The notes beneath the pieces were generated by a model. It had not been told where the DNA came from and did not search any database. It saw only the letters and a list, made by a program, of their open reading frames with translations. Source: Actinobacteria bacterium UBA5976 (GTDB lineage Bacteria; Actinomycetota; Actinomycetes; S36-B12; UBA5976). Taken from it: a DNA stretch of 9,836 bases. Position numbers and translations under genes: made by a program. This document shows, piece by piece, positions 1-5,737 of this stretch; position 1 is the first letter of the stretch, and every line of letters starts with the position of its first letter. The DNA lies in the NCBI GenBank assembly GCA_002430405.1, contig DJBM01000059.1:1-9836 (forward strand). The letters run 5' to 3'.

Positions 1-618
1 GGCGCGAACTTCCTGGGATCATCGAACTTTCAGTGGGTTATTGATCCAATTGATGGAACGGTTAATTACCTGCACCAAATTCCACATTGGTGCGTTTCGA
101 TTGGGCTAAAGAACCACCAGACCGGGGAATCAATTGCTGGGGTGGTTTATGCCCCAGTTTATGACCAAATGTATATCTCAAGTTTAGGTTTAGGGTCATG
201 GGTAATTGACCAAGGTGTGCCTCGAATCTTGCAGGTATCTGCCTGCAAACAATTAAGTGATGCCGTAATCGGAACTGGATTTGGATACGCAAGTTCTCGC
301 CGAGCAAGCCAAGCCCGGGTGTTAGCGCAAGTGCTGCCTCAGGTTGCCGATATCAGGAGACTTGGCTCGTGCGCGATTGATCTGTGCCTGGTGGCAGACG
401 GAGTTTTGGATGGGTACTACGAACGTGGGGTAAATGATTGGGATCACGCGGCTGGTGAGTTGATAGCGCGCGAAGCTGGCGCAATTGCAAGTGGGCTTCG
501 GGGAAACAAGGTGGGCAACGACATGATTGTGGTTACGACATCAGGTATCCACGCTGATCTGGTTGCCATACTTGAAGCTAATAACGCCGATAGCGATGTA
601 ATCGAAATAGAAGTTTGA
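1..618 (+). CDS. suhB: Inositol monophosphatase family protein, 5'-truncated by the window edge
   Basis: The reading frame is open from base 1, so the N-terminus (including the usual first metal-binding Glu motif) lies outside the window; 205 residues are visible of a family that usually has about 260-270. The core metal-binding motif WVIDPIDGTVNY is at visible residues 12-23, with D15 and D18 as the expected Mg ligands. The second signature, WDHAAGELIAREAGA, starts near residue 147, with D148 as the third carboxylate. These motifs define Mg-dependent phosphomonoesterases of the IMPase fold, which hydrolyse inositol phosphates or related sugar and histidinol phosphates in the cytoplasm. The suhB name rests on gene order: a suhB-like gene flanks DUF4193 in mycobacteria. 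A HisN or CysQ-type substrate cannot be excluded. The next gene starts 37 bases downstream on the same strand, so the two may be co-transcribed. Confidence 0.9.
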   Translation, partial: GANFLGSSNFQWVIDPIDGTVNYLHQIPHWCVSIGLKNHQTGESIAGVVYAPVYDQMYISSLGLGSWVIDQGVPRILQVSACKQLSDAVIGTGFGYASSRRASQARVLAQVLPQVADIRRLGSCAIDLCLVADGVLDGYYERGVNDWDHAAGELIAREAGAIASGLRGNKVGNDMIVVTTSGIHADLVAILEANNADSDVIEIEV

Positions 619-645
619 TTAATTTGCATTTACCGCAAGAGAGTT

Positions 646-650
646 AGGGA
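646..650 (+). promoter_or_regulatory. Ribosome binding site of the gamma-carbonic-anhydrase-like gene
   Basis: AGGGA lies five bases before the ATG at 656 and supports that start. The 37-base gap after the phosphatase gene contains no hairpin or convincing promoter, so read-through from upstream is plausible. Confidence 0.5.
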
Positions 651-655
651 AAAAC

Positions 656-1174
656 ATGGCAATTTATGCATTTGGCGAGAAGGTTCCACAAATATCAGCA
701 ACGGCTTTTGTACATCCTGAAGCAGTCATAATCGGAGACGTAACTATCGGCGAACTTTCTTTCATTGGACCATGCGCCGTGCTGCGCGGAGATTCAAGTC
801 GAATAGTTATTGGCGCTCGCACCTCGATTCAGGATGGCACGGTGATCCACTGCACAGCCGAATTACCAACGATCGTTGGCGATGAATGCACGGTTGGTCA
901 CAATGCGCATCTAGAGGGCTGCACGATTCAAACGGGCGCCTTAGTCGGATCTGGTTCACTTGTGCTGCATGCGGCAATAGTTGAAACGGGCGCCTTAGTT
1001 GCAGCCGGCGCTGTTGTACTTGGCGGTACGCTCGTACCTGCTGGCGCCTTAGCTGTGGGTGTACCAGCAAAAATAAAGCCGGGCGCGGCAGATCCAGAAA
1101 CCATTGCGTATTCAATTAGAACTTATGTTGAAAACGCAAGAAAATATCCCAATGAAATGCGGCGAATCGGTTAA
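656..1174 (+). CDS. Gamma carbonic anhydrase-like left-handed beta-helix protein
   Basis: This 172-residue protein has the hexapeptide-repeat pattern of the left-handed beta-helix fold from about residue 18 to 137, then a C-terminal helix, the normal size for the gamma-CA/YrdA group. Recognisable core: VLRGD at 42-46, SIQDGTVIH at 57-65, VGH at 80-82 and the closing VGVPAKIKPG at 134-143. By alignment to Cam of Methanosarcina, R44, D46, Q59 and D60 match active-site residues, and H65 and H82 match zinc ligands H81 and H117. The third ligand position (Cam H122) is E87, with a histidine two residues earlier at H85, and Cam N73 is S57. Carbonic anhydrase activity is therefore uncertain; it could be a metal-binding scaffold or an active enzyme with a rearranged site. 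Family members are trimers with the active site between subunits. The gene follows the phosphatase gene closely and is followed by a hairpin. Confidence 0.85.
   Translation: MAIYAFGEKVPQISATAFVHPEAVIIGDVTIGELSFIGPCAVLRGDSSRIVIGARTSIQDGTVIHCTAELPTIVGDECTVGHNAHLEGCTIQTGALVGSGSLVLHAAIVETGALVAAGAVVLGGTLVPAGALAVGVPAKIKPGAADPETIAYSIRTYVENARKYPNEMRRIG
930..1052 (+). repeat. 54-bp periodic repeat inside the beta-helix coding region
   Basis: The 16-base string AAACGGGCGCCTTAGT occurs at 930-945 and again at 984-999, and its core GGCGCCTTAG occurs a third time at 1043-1052. The spacing is exactly 54 bases each time, or 18 codons, which is one full turn of a left-handed beta-helix. The copies encode TGALV, TGALV and AGALA. 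Confidence 0.85.
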
Positions 1175-1183
1175 AGTAGGGGC

Positions 1184-1203
1184 GGTGTTTGTACCGAAAC
1201 ACC
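1184..1203 (+). terminator. Possible hairpin terminator after the gamma-CA-like gene
   Basis: GGTGTTT (1184-1190) and AAACACC (1197-1203) form a perfect 7-bp stem with a 6-base loop, ten bases after the stop codon. No U-run follows, so it is not a classical intrinsic terminator; actinobacteria often use such U-poor hairpins. It could also belong to the leader of the next gene. Confidence 0.35.
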
Positions 1204-1228
1204 TATGACGTACAGTCCAACACGAGCG

Positions 1229-1249
1229 CAACTTCGCGAAAAGAAGTTG
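1229..1249 (+). other. Hairpin in the leader of the DUF4193 gene
   Basis: CAACTTC (1229-1235) and GAAGTTG (1243-1249) form a perfect 7-bp stem with the 7-base loop GCGAAAA. It lies 32 bases before the DUF4193 start codon, just upstream of its ribosome binding site, and is not followed by a U-run. It may be a 5'-UTR structure that affects stability or translation. Confidence 0.35.
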
Positions 1250-1262
1250 TACCCCAATCAGC

Positions 1263-1268
1263 AAGGAG
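1263..1268 (+). promoter_or_regulatory. Ribosome binding site deciding the DUF4193 start
   Basis: AAGGAG lies 13 bases before the ATG at 1282. The spacing is long, but this is the only strong Shine-Dalgarno-like sequence here. It favours the ATG at 1282 over the in-frame TTG at 1189, which would add 31 residues unlike the family. Confidence 0.5.
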
Positions 1269-1281
1269 ATTTGAGTTCGAA

Positions 1282-1578
1282 ATGGCAACAGATTACGACG
1301 CCCCACGAAAGACTGACGAAGAGGAAAACGAGGAAAGCCTCGAAAACCTAAAGGCGCAACATGCCTCTAAAGTCAGTTCCAGTGTCGATGCGGATGAAGC
1401 CGATCGAAATGAATCTTTAGAGTTGCCCGGCGCAGATCTTTCCGATGAGTCAATCACCGTGATGGTTATTCCTAAGCAAGCTGACGAATTCACTTGCTCG
1501 CGCTGTTTCTTGGTGCATCATCGCAGCACCATGGCTAAACAAGTTAAAGGTCAACCAATTTGCAATGATTGCGCATAA
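1282..1578 (+). CDS. DUF4193 family small zinc-ribbon protein
   Basis: This 98-residue protein starts MATDYDAPR, the typical N-terminus of the actinobacterial DUF4193 family (mycobacterial Rv2699c is close in length and layout), so the ATG at 1282 is preferred over the upstream in-frame TTG. The first half is strongly acidic and probably disordered or helical (EEENEESLENL). The middle carries the conserved ELPGADLS segment (47-54), and the C-terminal half has VIPKQADEFTCSRCFLV followed by CNDCA at the very end. C72, C75, C94 and C97 form a four-cysteine zinc-ribbon site. The biochemical function is unknown; a nucleic-acid or protein-binding role is suggested only by the zinc ribbon and acidic tail. 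It converges with the DUF3093 gene, with 51 bases between the stop codons and no strong terminator hairpin. Confidence 0.9.
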   Translation: MATDYDAPRKTDEEENEESLENLKAQHASKVSSSVDADEADRNESLELPGADLSDESITVMVIPKQADEFTCSRCFLVHHRSTMAKQVKGQPICNDCA

Positions 1579-1629
1579 TTTCGCGAAGGTTATCGCGCCT
1601 AAAATCACGCAAGTCTAGGGTTTCTAGAT

Positions 1630-2109
1630 CTAGTTAATACCTTTAGCTTCTGCCAGTTTTTGGGCAAGAATTTTGGGATTTCGACTTGAAATTTGCCAAT
1701 ACGGATGTGGGTCACTGGTGTCGGTAATTTCCAAAATTAATGTTTGCTCGATACCTCCGCGCAATTGGAAATACGCATCTTTGTGTGCATCAGTTGAGCG
1801 GGCCCGTCGAGATTCCTGCTGATCTAAAATTTGAACCTGGCCAATAAATTCAAGTGGCATTCGAGCGCGACCTACTTGGAAGTTAAATTCATCGATGCGA
1901 ATCGTTGCCGTACTTTTTAGCAAACCTAAAATTGCAATCACACTTGCAGCGGTGCCAACAATTACTCCCAGATTAATTCCGTAAGCACGACCATAAGCAA
2001 TACCTAAAGACGCTGTCATCACTAATGCAAAAAACCACATGCCAATCGAGGGCCACAAGCGTTCGGTATAAACCACCTGCCCAGCAGAACTACTTTCGCT
2101 TGGCGTCAT
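1630..2109 (-). CDS. DUF3093 family membrane protein
   Basis: The 159-residue product has a short N-terminal tail, then YTERLWPS (residues 14-21), a hallmark of the family. Two hydrophobic segments follow at about 21-39 and 46-64, and a soluble C-terminal domain of about 90 residues rich in beta-strand-like sequence. It is probably a membrane protein with two helices and a cytoplasmic domain; its function is unknown. The frame stays open up to an ATG at 2178, which would add 23 residues. I prefer the ATG at 2109 because MTPSES followed by YTERLWPS resembles family N-termini and because it leaves room for a divergent promoter. The mycobacterial homologue also sits opposite DUF4193 and next to dut, so the orientation is ancestral. 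Confidence 0.85.
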   Translation of the reverse strand: MTPSESSSAGQVVYTERLWPSIGMWFFALVMTASLGIAYGRAYGINLGVIVGTAASVIAILGLLKSTATIRIDEFNFQVGRARMPLEFIGQVQILDQQESRRARSTDAHKDAYFQLRGGIEQTLILEITDTSDPHPYWQISSRNPKILAQKLAEAKGIN

Positions 2110-2163
2110 AAGATCTCGAAATCTTTCCGGGCAATTGGATGAGAGTTGAATTGTTAGTAACGA

Positions 2164-2169
2164 TACTCT
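2164..2169 (+). promoter_or_regulatory. Candidate -10 element for the thioesterase-dut-DUF3710 run
   Basis: TACTCT fits the actinobacterial TANNNT pattern, and its last T is eight bases before the ATG at 2177. This predicts transcription starting at or within a base or two of the start codon, so a leaderless or nearly leaderless message. No Shine-Dalgarno sequence precedes this ATG, which agrees. No good -35 is visible. Confidence 0.35.
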
Positions 2170-2176
2170 AGGAACC

Positions 2177-2737
2177 ATGGAACGAATTGGTCGTATAGAT
2201 CACCCGCTGGTGATTCCCCACGATGCGCTACCGCCACAGCGCCATGCAGATGCGCCAAAGCCGGGCGAAGCTATCGCAAGTCACTACCGAAATTGTTTTG
2301 GGTGTGGTGTGGATCACCCAACGGGACTTCATATGCAAATCGAAGCTGGCACTGAGATGACAACGCACGCCGTTTTTGAAGTTACGCAACATCATCAGGG
2401 TGCGCCAGGTATTGCTCATGGTGGAATTTTGTCCTTGGCATTTGATGAAGCACTAGGTGCAACTAATTGGTTGATTAGATCACCGGCAGTTACCGCGCAC
2501 TTAGAAGTTTCGTATCGACTTCCTGTTCCAGTAGGCACCAAAGTATTTATTGAGGCAACAATGCGGGCTGTACTAGGGCGAAAAATATGGTCAACTGCTG
2601 AGGGTCGATTGAACTCAGCTGATGGCCCGCTAGCAGTTGAGTCTGGTTCGCTTTACATGCAGGTACCACAGGAGCACTTCGATCGCCATCGTGGAGTTAC
2701 TGACATGGATTCGACTTTGCTAGATATCGCACCATGA
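2177..2737 (+). CDS. PaaI-like hotdog-fold thioesterase
   Basis: This 186-residue protein has an N-terminal extension of about 35 residues, then the NCFGCG..HPTGLHMQI segment (39-55) that opens many actinobacterial PaaI-like proteins, then the hotdog domain. The signature APGIAHGGILSLAFDEALG spans 76-94. H81-G-G and D90/E91 sit where the catalytic acidic residue and loop of the 4HBT-type thioesterases lie. These enzymes hydrolyse acyl-CoA thioesters; the substrate here is unknown. C40 and C43 form a CxxC pair without a second pair, so zinc binding is not evident. The ATG at 2177 is the only ATG before the conserved core. The stop overlaps the dut start (ATGA), so the two genes are probably translationally coupled. 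No metabolic link between a thioesterase and dUTPase is obvious. Confidence 0.82.
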   Translation: MERIGRIDHPLVIPHDALPPQRHADAPKPGEAIASHYRNCFGCGVDHPTGLHMQIEAGTEMTTHAVFEVTQHHQGAPGIAHGGILSLAFDEALGATNWLIRSPAVTAHLEVSYRLPVPVGTKVFIEATMRAVLGRKIWSTAEGRLNSADGPLAVESGSLYMQVPQEHFDRHRGVTDMDSTLLDIAP

Positions 2738-3180
2738 GCGAAATCGAAATCAAATTTGTCTTACTTCATGAACTTGCCGAACCACCGCGATATGCACATC
2801 CCGGCGATGCCGGAGCGGATTTAAGTTGCGTCGAAGGTGTCACTTTGGCACCGGGTGAACGCGCTTTAGTACCAACGGGTCTAGCAATTGCACTGCCAGA
2901 AGGTTACGTTGGGTTAGTTCATCCCAGATCTGGACTTGCATTCAAGCACGGAATCGGAATCGTAAATACTCCTGGAACCATTGATTCCGGATACCGCGGT
3001 GAGTTAAAAATTTGTTTAATTAATTTGGATAAAACTGAAACTGTTCAGTTGCCGGCTGGGAGCCGAATCGCTCAGCTAGTAATTCAAAAAGTAAGTACAG
3101 CGCAATTCATTCAAGTTGCTGGTCTAGAGATAACGCCACGAAATGACCAAGGCTTTGGCTCAACTGGAGTTACGGCGTGA
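2734..3180 (+). CDS. dut: Deoxyuridine 5'-triphosphate nucleotidohydrolase (trimeric dUTPase)
   Basis: The product hydrolyses dUTP to dUMP and pyrophosphate, keeping uracil out of DNA and supplying dUMP to thymidylate synthesis. All five trimeric dUTPase motifs are present in order in its 148 residues: I, PGDAGADL (23-30); II, PRSGLA (64-69); III, GTIDSGYRGEL (81-91) with catalytic D84; IV, GSRIAQLVI (109-117); and V, RNDQGFGSTG (136-145), the C-terminal arm that closes over the nucleotide in a neighbouring subunit. The length is typical. The ATG overlaps the thioesterase stop (ATGA), and its own stop overlaps the DUF3710 start (GTGA), so it is the middle gene of a coupled trio. The dut-DUF3710 pairing is conserved in actinobacteria. 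Confidence 0.97.
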   Translation: MSEIEIKFVLLHELAEPPRYAHPGDAGADLSCVEGVTLAPGERALVPTGLAIALPEGYVGLVHPRSGLAFKHGIGIVNTPGTIDSGYRGELKICLINLDKTETVQLPAGSRIAQLVIQKVSTAQFIQVAGLEITPRNDQGFGSTGVTA

Positions 3181-3779
3181 CGCAGGGCCCATTCGATATT
3201 GCTGATGCACCCGACACCAGCAAGATGCTCGATTTGGGTTCATTGCTGTTGCCAAATGTTCCTGGCCTCGAGGTACACCTTGATTTAGATGTAAAAACTG
3301 GAAATGGAAAGTCTGTCTCGCTTCATTTAGATATGTCGATAGTTGAGCTGCAAGTATTTGCAGTTGCAATTAACGAAGACCTCTGGGGCGATATGAGAAA
3401 TGCAATCGCCGATGGCTTGCGAGAGCAAGAAGTCGAATGCCAAGTTGTTGAAGGCCGATTTGGCACCGAAGTTCGCGCTGTTATGCCCACTGTCGATTTA
3501 GATGGAAATGCGCACGTGCAACCTGTTCGCTTTGTGGGAATTCGTGGACCGCGTTGGTTTATCCGGGCAGTAATTAGTGGGTATGGCGCAGTAATTGAAA
3601 GTGAAAAAAAATCTGAGATTGATGATGTGATTGCTCAGGTCGTAGTGCATCGAGGCAACGAGCCACAACCTCCTGGTCAAAGACTTTGGTTGCGTAGGCC
3701 GACCGTAAATTCTGAGTTGGTTACGCAGGAAAATGAGCCAGGCAACTCAAAATTTGGCCACCTACACATTTCGCTATAA
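3177..3779 (+). CDS. DUF3710 family protein
   Basis: This 200-residue soluble protein belongs to the actinobacterial DUF3710 family, whose function is unknown. Family landmarks are GPFDIADAP at 4-12, LDLGSLLLPNVPGLEV at 18-33, the RFVGIRGPRWFIR segment at 118-130, and VVVHRGNEPQPPG at 155-167. The protein starts almost directly at GPFD, whereas the mycobacterial homologue has a charged N-terminal extension of about 40 residues and a longer C-terminal tail, so this is a compact version. There is no signal peptide or membrane segment. The GTG start overlaps the dut stop (GTGA), implying coupling to dut. Conserved linkage to dut suggests, without proving, a role near nucleotide or nucleic acid metabolism. 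In relatives an OB-fold gene usually follows; here there is a 68-base gap and then DUF3159. Confidence 0.88.
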   Translation: MTQGPFDIADAPDTSKMLDLGSLLLPNVPGLEVHLDLDVKTGNGKSVSLHLDMSIVELQVFAVAINEDLWGDMRNAIADGLREQEVECQVVEGRFGTEVRAVMPTVDLDGNAHVQPVRFVGIRGPRWFIRAVISGYGAVIESEKKSEIDDVIAQVVVHRGNEPQPPGQRLWLRRPTVNSELVTQENEPGNSKFGHLHISL

Positions 3780-3812
3780 AAGTAGGTTTCAGACTTTAGC
3801 TCGTAGTGTTGA

Positions 3813-3818
3813 TAAAGT
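3813..3818 (+). promoter_or_regulatory. Candidate -10 element before DUF3159
   Basis: TAAAGT fits TANNNT, and its last T is seven bases before the G of the GTG at 3825. That is the expected distance to a transcription start, so the message would begin exactly at that GTG and be leaderless. No clear -35 is visible. Confidence 0.35.
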
Positions 3819-3824
3819 AGAAAC

Positions 3825-3851
3825 GTGAATAACAGTTGGCTCGCGACATGA
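3825..3851 (+). CDS. Possible 8-codon leader peptide overlapping the DUF3159 start
   Basis: A GTG-initiated micro-ORF encodes MNNSWLAT (first residue from GTG) and ends with a TGA that overlaps the DUF3159 ATG as ATGA. It sits at the predicted transcription start of the promoter at 3813-3818, so it could be translated as a leaderless ORF that delivers ribosomes to DUF3159, which has no Shine-Dalgarno sequence. This is inference from layout alone; such a short ORF can arise by chance. Confidence 0.3.
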   Translation: MNNSWLAT

Positions 3852-4510
3852 GCGAACCTAACCCAAAATCCCAAGACGAAAGTATTGTCCACGAGATTAA
3901 GGACGATTCCGAGTTGCTTGCCAAAGCGCTCGGTGGCTGGTCCGGAGTAATTGATTCTGGCTTACCATTTTTGGTGTTCACGATCGCATTTCTGGTGACT
4001 GATCGAAATTTACAAGTAACCCTTTACGCAGCACTTGGTACTGCTGCCATTTTGGCGCTGTTACGGCTATTGCGCAGACAAACATTGCAGCAAGTTTTAG
4101 CTGGCCTGTTTGGCATTGCAATCGCAGCCTTTATCGCACGACGTACTGGAAATGCAGATAATTTTTTCCTACCAGGGATACTGACAAATGCGGCTTATGC
4201 TGCGGCCTGCCTAATAAGCATTGTTGCGAAACGGCCATTGCTTGGATATGTACTGGAAGCGATGCGCGGCAATGATATGTCGTGGGTTAAAGACAAAAAG
4301 AAACACAAGCGATTTAGCACCATTACTTGGTTATGGACACTAATTTTTGGAATCCGAGTTGCAATTATGTTGCCCTTGTATTTTTTGGGGCAAACTGCCG
4401 CGCTTGGGACATTAAAAATCCTTTTGGGATATCCATTATTTGCATTGGCTATTTTTGTAACGTATCGATTACTTACTAAGGAAAAATTAACTTCGAGCGA
4501 GAACTTGTGA
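3848..4510 (+). CDS. DUF3159 family integral membrane protein
   Basis: The 220-residue product shows the DUF3159 family start ALGGWSGVIDSGLPFLVF (27-44) and about six hydrophobic segments, near 36-51, 57-74, 83-97, 107-127, 159-180 and 186-207. Conserved-looking parts include LLRRQTLQQVLAGLFGIAIAAF (73-95), FFLPGILTNAAYAAACLISI (106-125) and RPLLGYV (129-135). It should be a plasma membrane protein; its function is unknown. In relatives it often neighbours TrkA potassium-uptake genes, which are absent here. I chose the ATG at 3848 (MSEPNP); an in-frame TTG at 3836 would add four residues. Neither has a ribosome binding site, so initiation may depend on the overlapping leader ORF. The stop overlaps the methyltransferase start (GTGA), which suggests coupled translation. 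Confidence 0.87.
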   Translation: MSEPNPKSQDESIVHEIKDDSELLAKALGGWSGVIDSGLPFLVFTIAFLVTDRNLQVTLYAALGTAAILALLRLLRRQTLQQVLAGLFGIAIAAFIARRTGNADNFFLPGILTNAAYAAACLISIVAKRPLLGYVLEAMRGNDMSWVKDKKKHKRFSTITWLWTLIFGIRVAIMLPLYFLGQTAALGTLKILLGYPLFALAIFVTYRLLTKEKLTSSENL

Positions 4511-5700
4511 CACAACTGCAAGAAACTCGAATCGGTGACGTAGTTGAATTAACGGTTGACAAAGTCGCAAACGGTGGCTTTTGTATTGCGCGCCATAACG
4601 GACAAGTTGTGTTTGTGCGCCATGGCATTCCTGGTGAAGTTGTGCGGGCAGAAATTACTGACATCACTAAGAAGTTTTTGCGCGCAGATGTTGTCGCGGT
4701 AATTAAACCAAGTGAGCATCGAACTACTGCGCCGTGCAGTTACGCGGGAACATGCGGTGGTTGTGATTGGCAGCACGTCAGCTTGTCACATCAACGAGAC
4801 TTAAAAAGCGAAGTTGTGCGTGAACAATTAAGTCACTTAGGTGGCATTACACATGTAAACGGTAAGCCACTGGCAGAATTTCAGGTGGTCGCACTTACGC
4901 CACACGAAACCGGCTTACGCTGGCGCACTCGAAATCGATATTCGCGTATTGGTGGTGTTTCGGTTGGATTGAAAATGACTAGGTCACACACTGTTATTGA
5001 AATTGATGACTGCTTGATCGCAGTTGAAGGCTCAGTTGCGCTGGCCCAAGAAAAAGTGCATCTTGGAAATGACGACATAAGCACAGCGCTTAGTTCTGCG
5101 GGTCAACATGTAGTAGTTGACCGGCGCGGTGGTCCGTGGCTCGATGAGTCAGTAGGGGATCGCAGTTGGCGAATTCATGCAGGATCTTTTTGGCAAGTTC
5201 ACAAGGACGCACCTGAAGTTTTCGTAGAAACAGTGCGGCGCTTCGCAAATTTGAAAGCCGGCGACAAGGCATTAGATCTTTATGCCGGCGCGGGATTATT
5301 CGCCGCCAGCTTGGCATCTGATGTTCGAGAAAGTGGTGAAGTTGTTGCTGTTGAATCCGTCATTGATTCAATGCGAGATGCTCGTCGCTCGTGCAGCGAT
5401 TTGCCTCAGTTGGATTTGATCACGGCAGATGTAACGAAGTGGATAACCCAAATAGATGAGGATTTTGAAGTTGTAATCTTGGATCCGCCGCGCGCTGGCG
5501 CCGGACTTGATGTCATTACCGAAATTGATCGAATTGCTAAGCGAGCGATCGTTTACGTCGCGTGTGAACCCAGCGCACTAGGAAGAGATGCTAAGTACTT
5601 GGCGGATGCGGGTTGGTCGATGACGCAACTTGTTGGATTAGACGCCTTTCCGATGACAGGCCATGTGGAATGTATCGCCTTGTTTGAGAAATATTCCTAA
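4507..5700 (+). CDS. TRAM-domain class I SAM-dependent RNA methyltransferase (RlmD/TrmA family)
   Basis: This 397-residue protein has the full layout of RNA uracil-5-methyltransferases. An N-terminal TRAM RNA-binding domain (about 6-66) is followed by an iron-sulfur cluster site with C77, C83, C86 and C169, the same pattern as E. coli RlmD. The SAM-binding motif LDLYAGAGLF is at 256-265, DPPRAGAG at 326-333, and YVACEPSALGRD at 350-361 with C353 as the expected catalytic nucleophile. The C-terminal FPMTGHVECIALF (381-393) supplies the general base E388. All catalytic residues are intact, so methylation of uridine to m5U in rRNA or tRNA is expected; the actual RNA target cannot be read from sequence. 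The GTG start overlaps the DUF3159 stop. In mycobacteria the homologue (Rv2689c) is separated from DUF3159 by transporter genes that are missing here. Confidence 0.93.
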   Translation: MTQLQETRIGDVVELTVDKVANGGFCIARHNGQVVFVRHGIPGEVVRAEITDITKKFLRADVVAVIKPSEHRTTAPCSYAGTCGGCDWQHVSLSHQRDLKSEVVREQLSHLGGITHVNGKPLAEFQVVALTPHETGLRWRTRNRYSRIGGVSVGLKMTRSHTVIEIDDCLIAVEGSVALAQEKVHLGNDDISTALSSAGQHVVVDRRGGPWLDESVGDRSWRIHAGSFWQVHKDAPEVFVETVRRFANLKAGDKALDLYAGAGLFAASLASDVRESGEVVAVESVIDSMRDARRSCSDLPQLDLITADVTKWITQIDEDFEVVILDPPRAGAGLDVITEIDRIAKRAIVYVACEPSALGRDAKYLADAGWSMTQLVGLDAFPMTGHVECIALFEKYS

Positions 5701-5730
5701 CCTGCGACGAGAAATCATTGGTATCAGGCG

Positions 5731-5736
5731 TATAAT
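5731..5736 (+). promoter_or_regulatory. Consensus -10 box of the aconitase promoter
   Basis: TATAAT is a perfect sigma-70-type -10 hexamer, 31 bases after the methyltransferase stop and 32 bases before the aconitase GTG. It predicts transcription starting near 5743. No good -35 lies 16-18 bases upstream; TTGGTA at 5718-5723 is too close. A weak -35 with a strong -10 would fit a promoter needing an activator or controlled by a repressor. Confidence 0.6.
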
Positions 5737-5737
5737 T

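Noticed and set aside
807..1115. 102-codon minus-strand frame opposite the gamma-CA-like gene
   Set aside because: Low-complexity Arg/Gln/Leu-rich translation mirroring the coil repeats on the plus strand; no ribosome binding site or family resemblance.
1189..1281. In-frame TTG extension of DUF4193 by 31 residues
   Set aside because: The extension does not look like the family, whose members start MATDYDAP, and the only ribosome-binding-like sequence lies before the ATG at 1282.
1624..1633. CTAGATCTAG 10-bp palindrome at the DUF3093 stop
   Set aside because: As a hairpin it would leave only a two-base loop, no U-run follows on either strand, and a 10-bp palindrome is not rare over this length.
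2142..2169. AGAGT...ACTCT inverted repeat between DUF3093 and the thioesterase gene
   Set aside because: Only five base pairs with an 18-base spacer; too weak to call an operator.
5718..5723. TTGGTA as a -35 box for acnA
   Set aside because: Only seven bases separate it from TATAAT, too close for a sigma-70 promoter.
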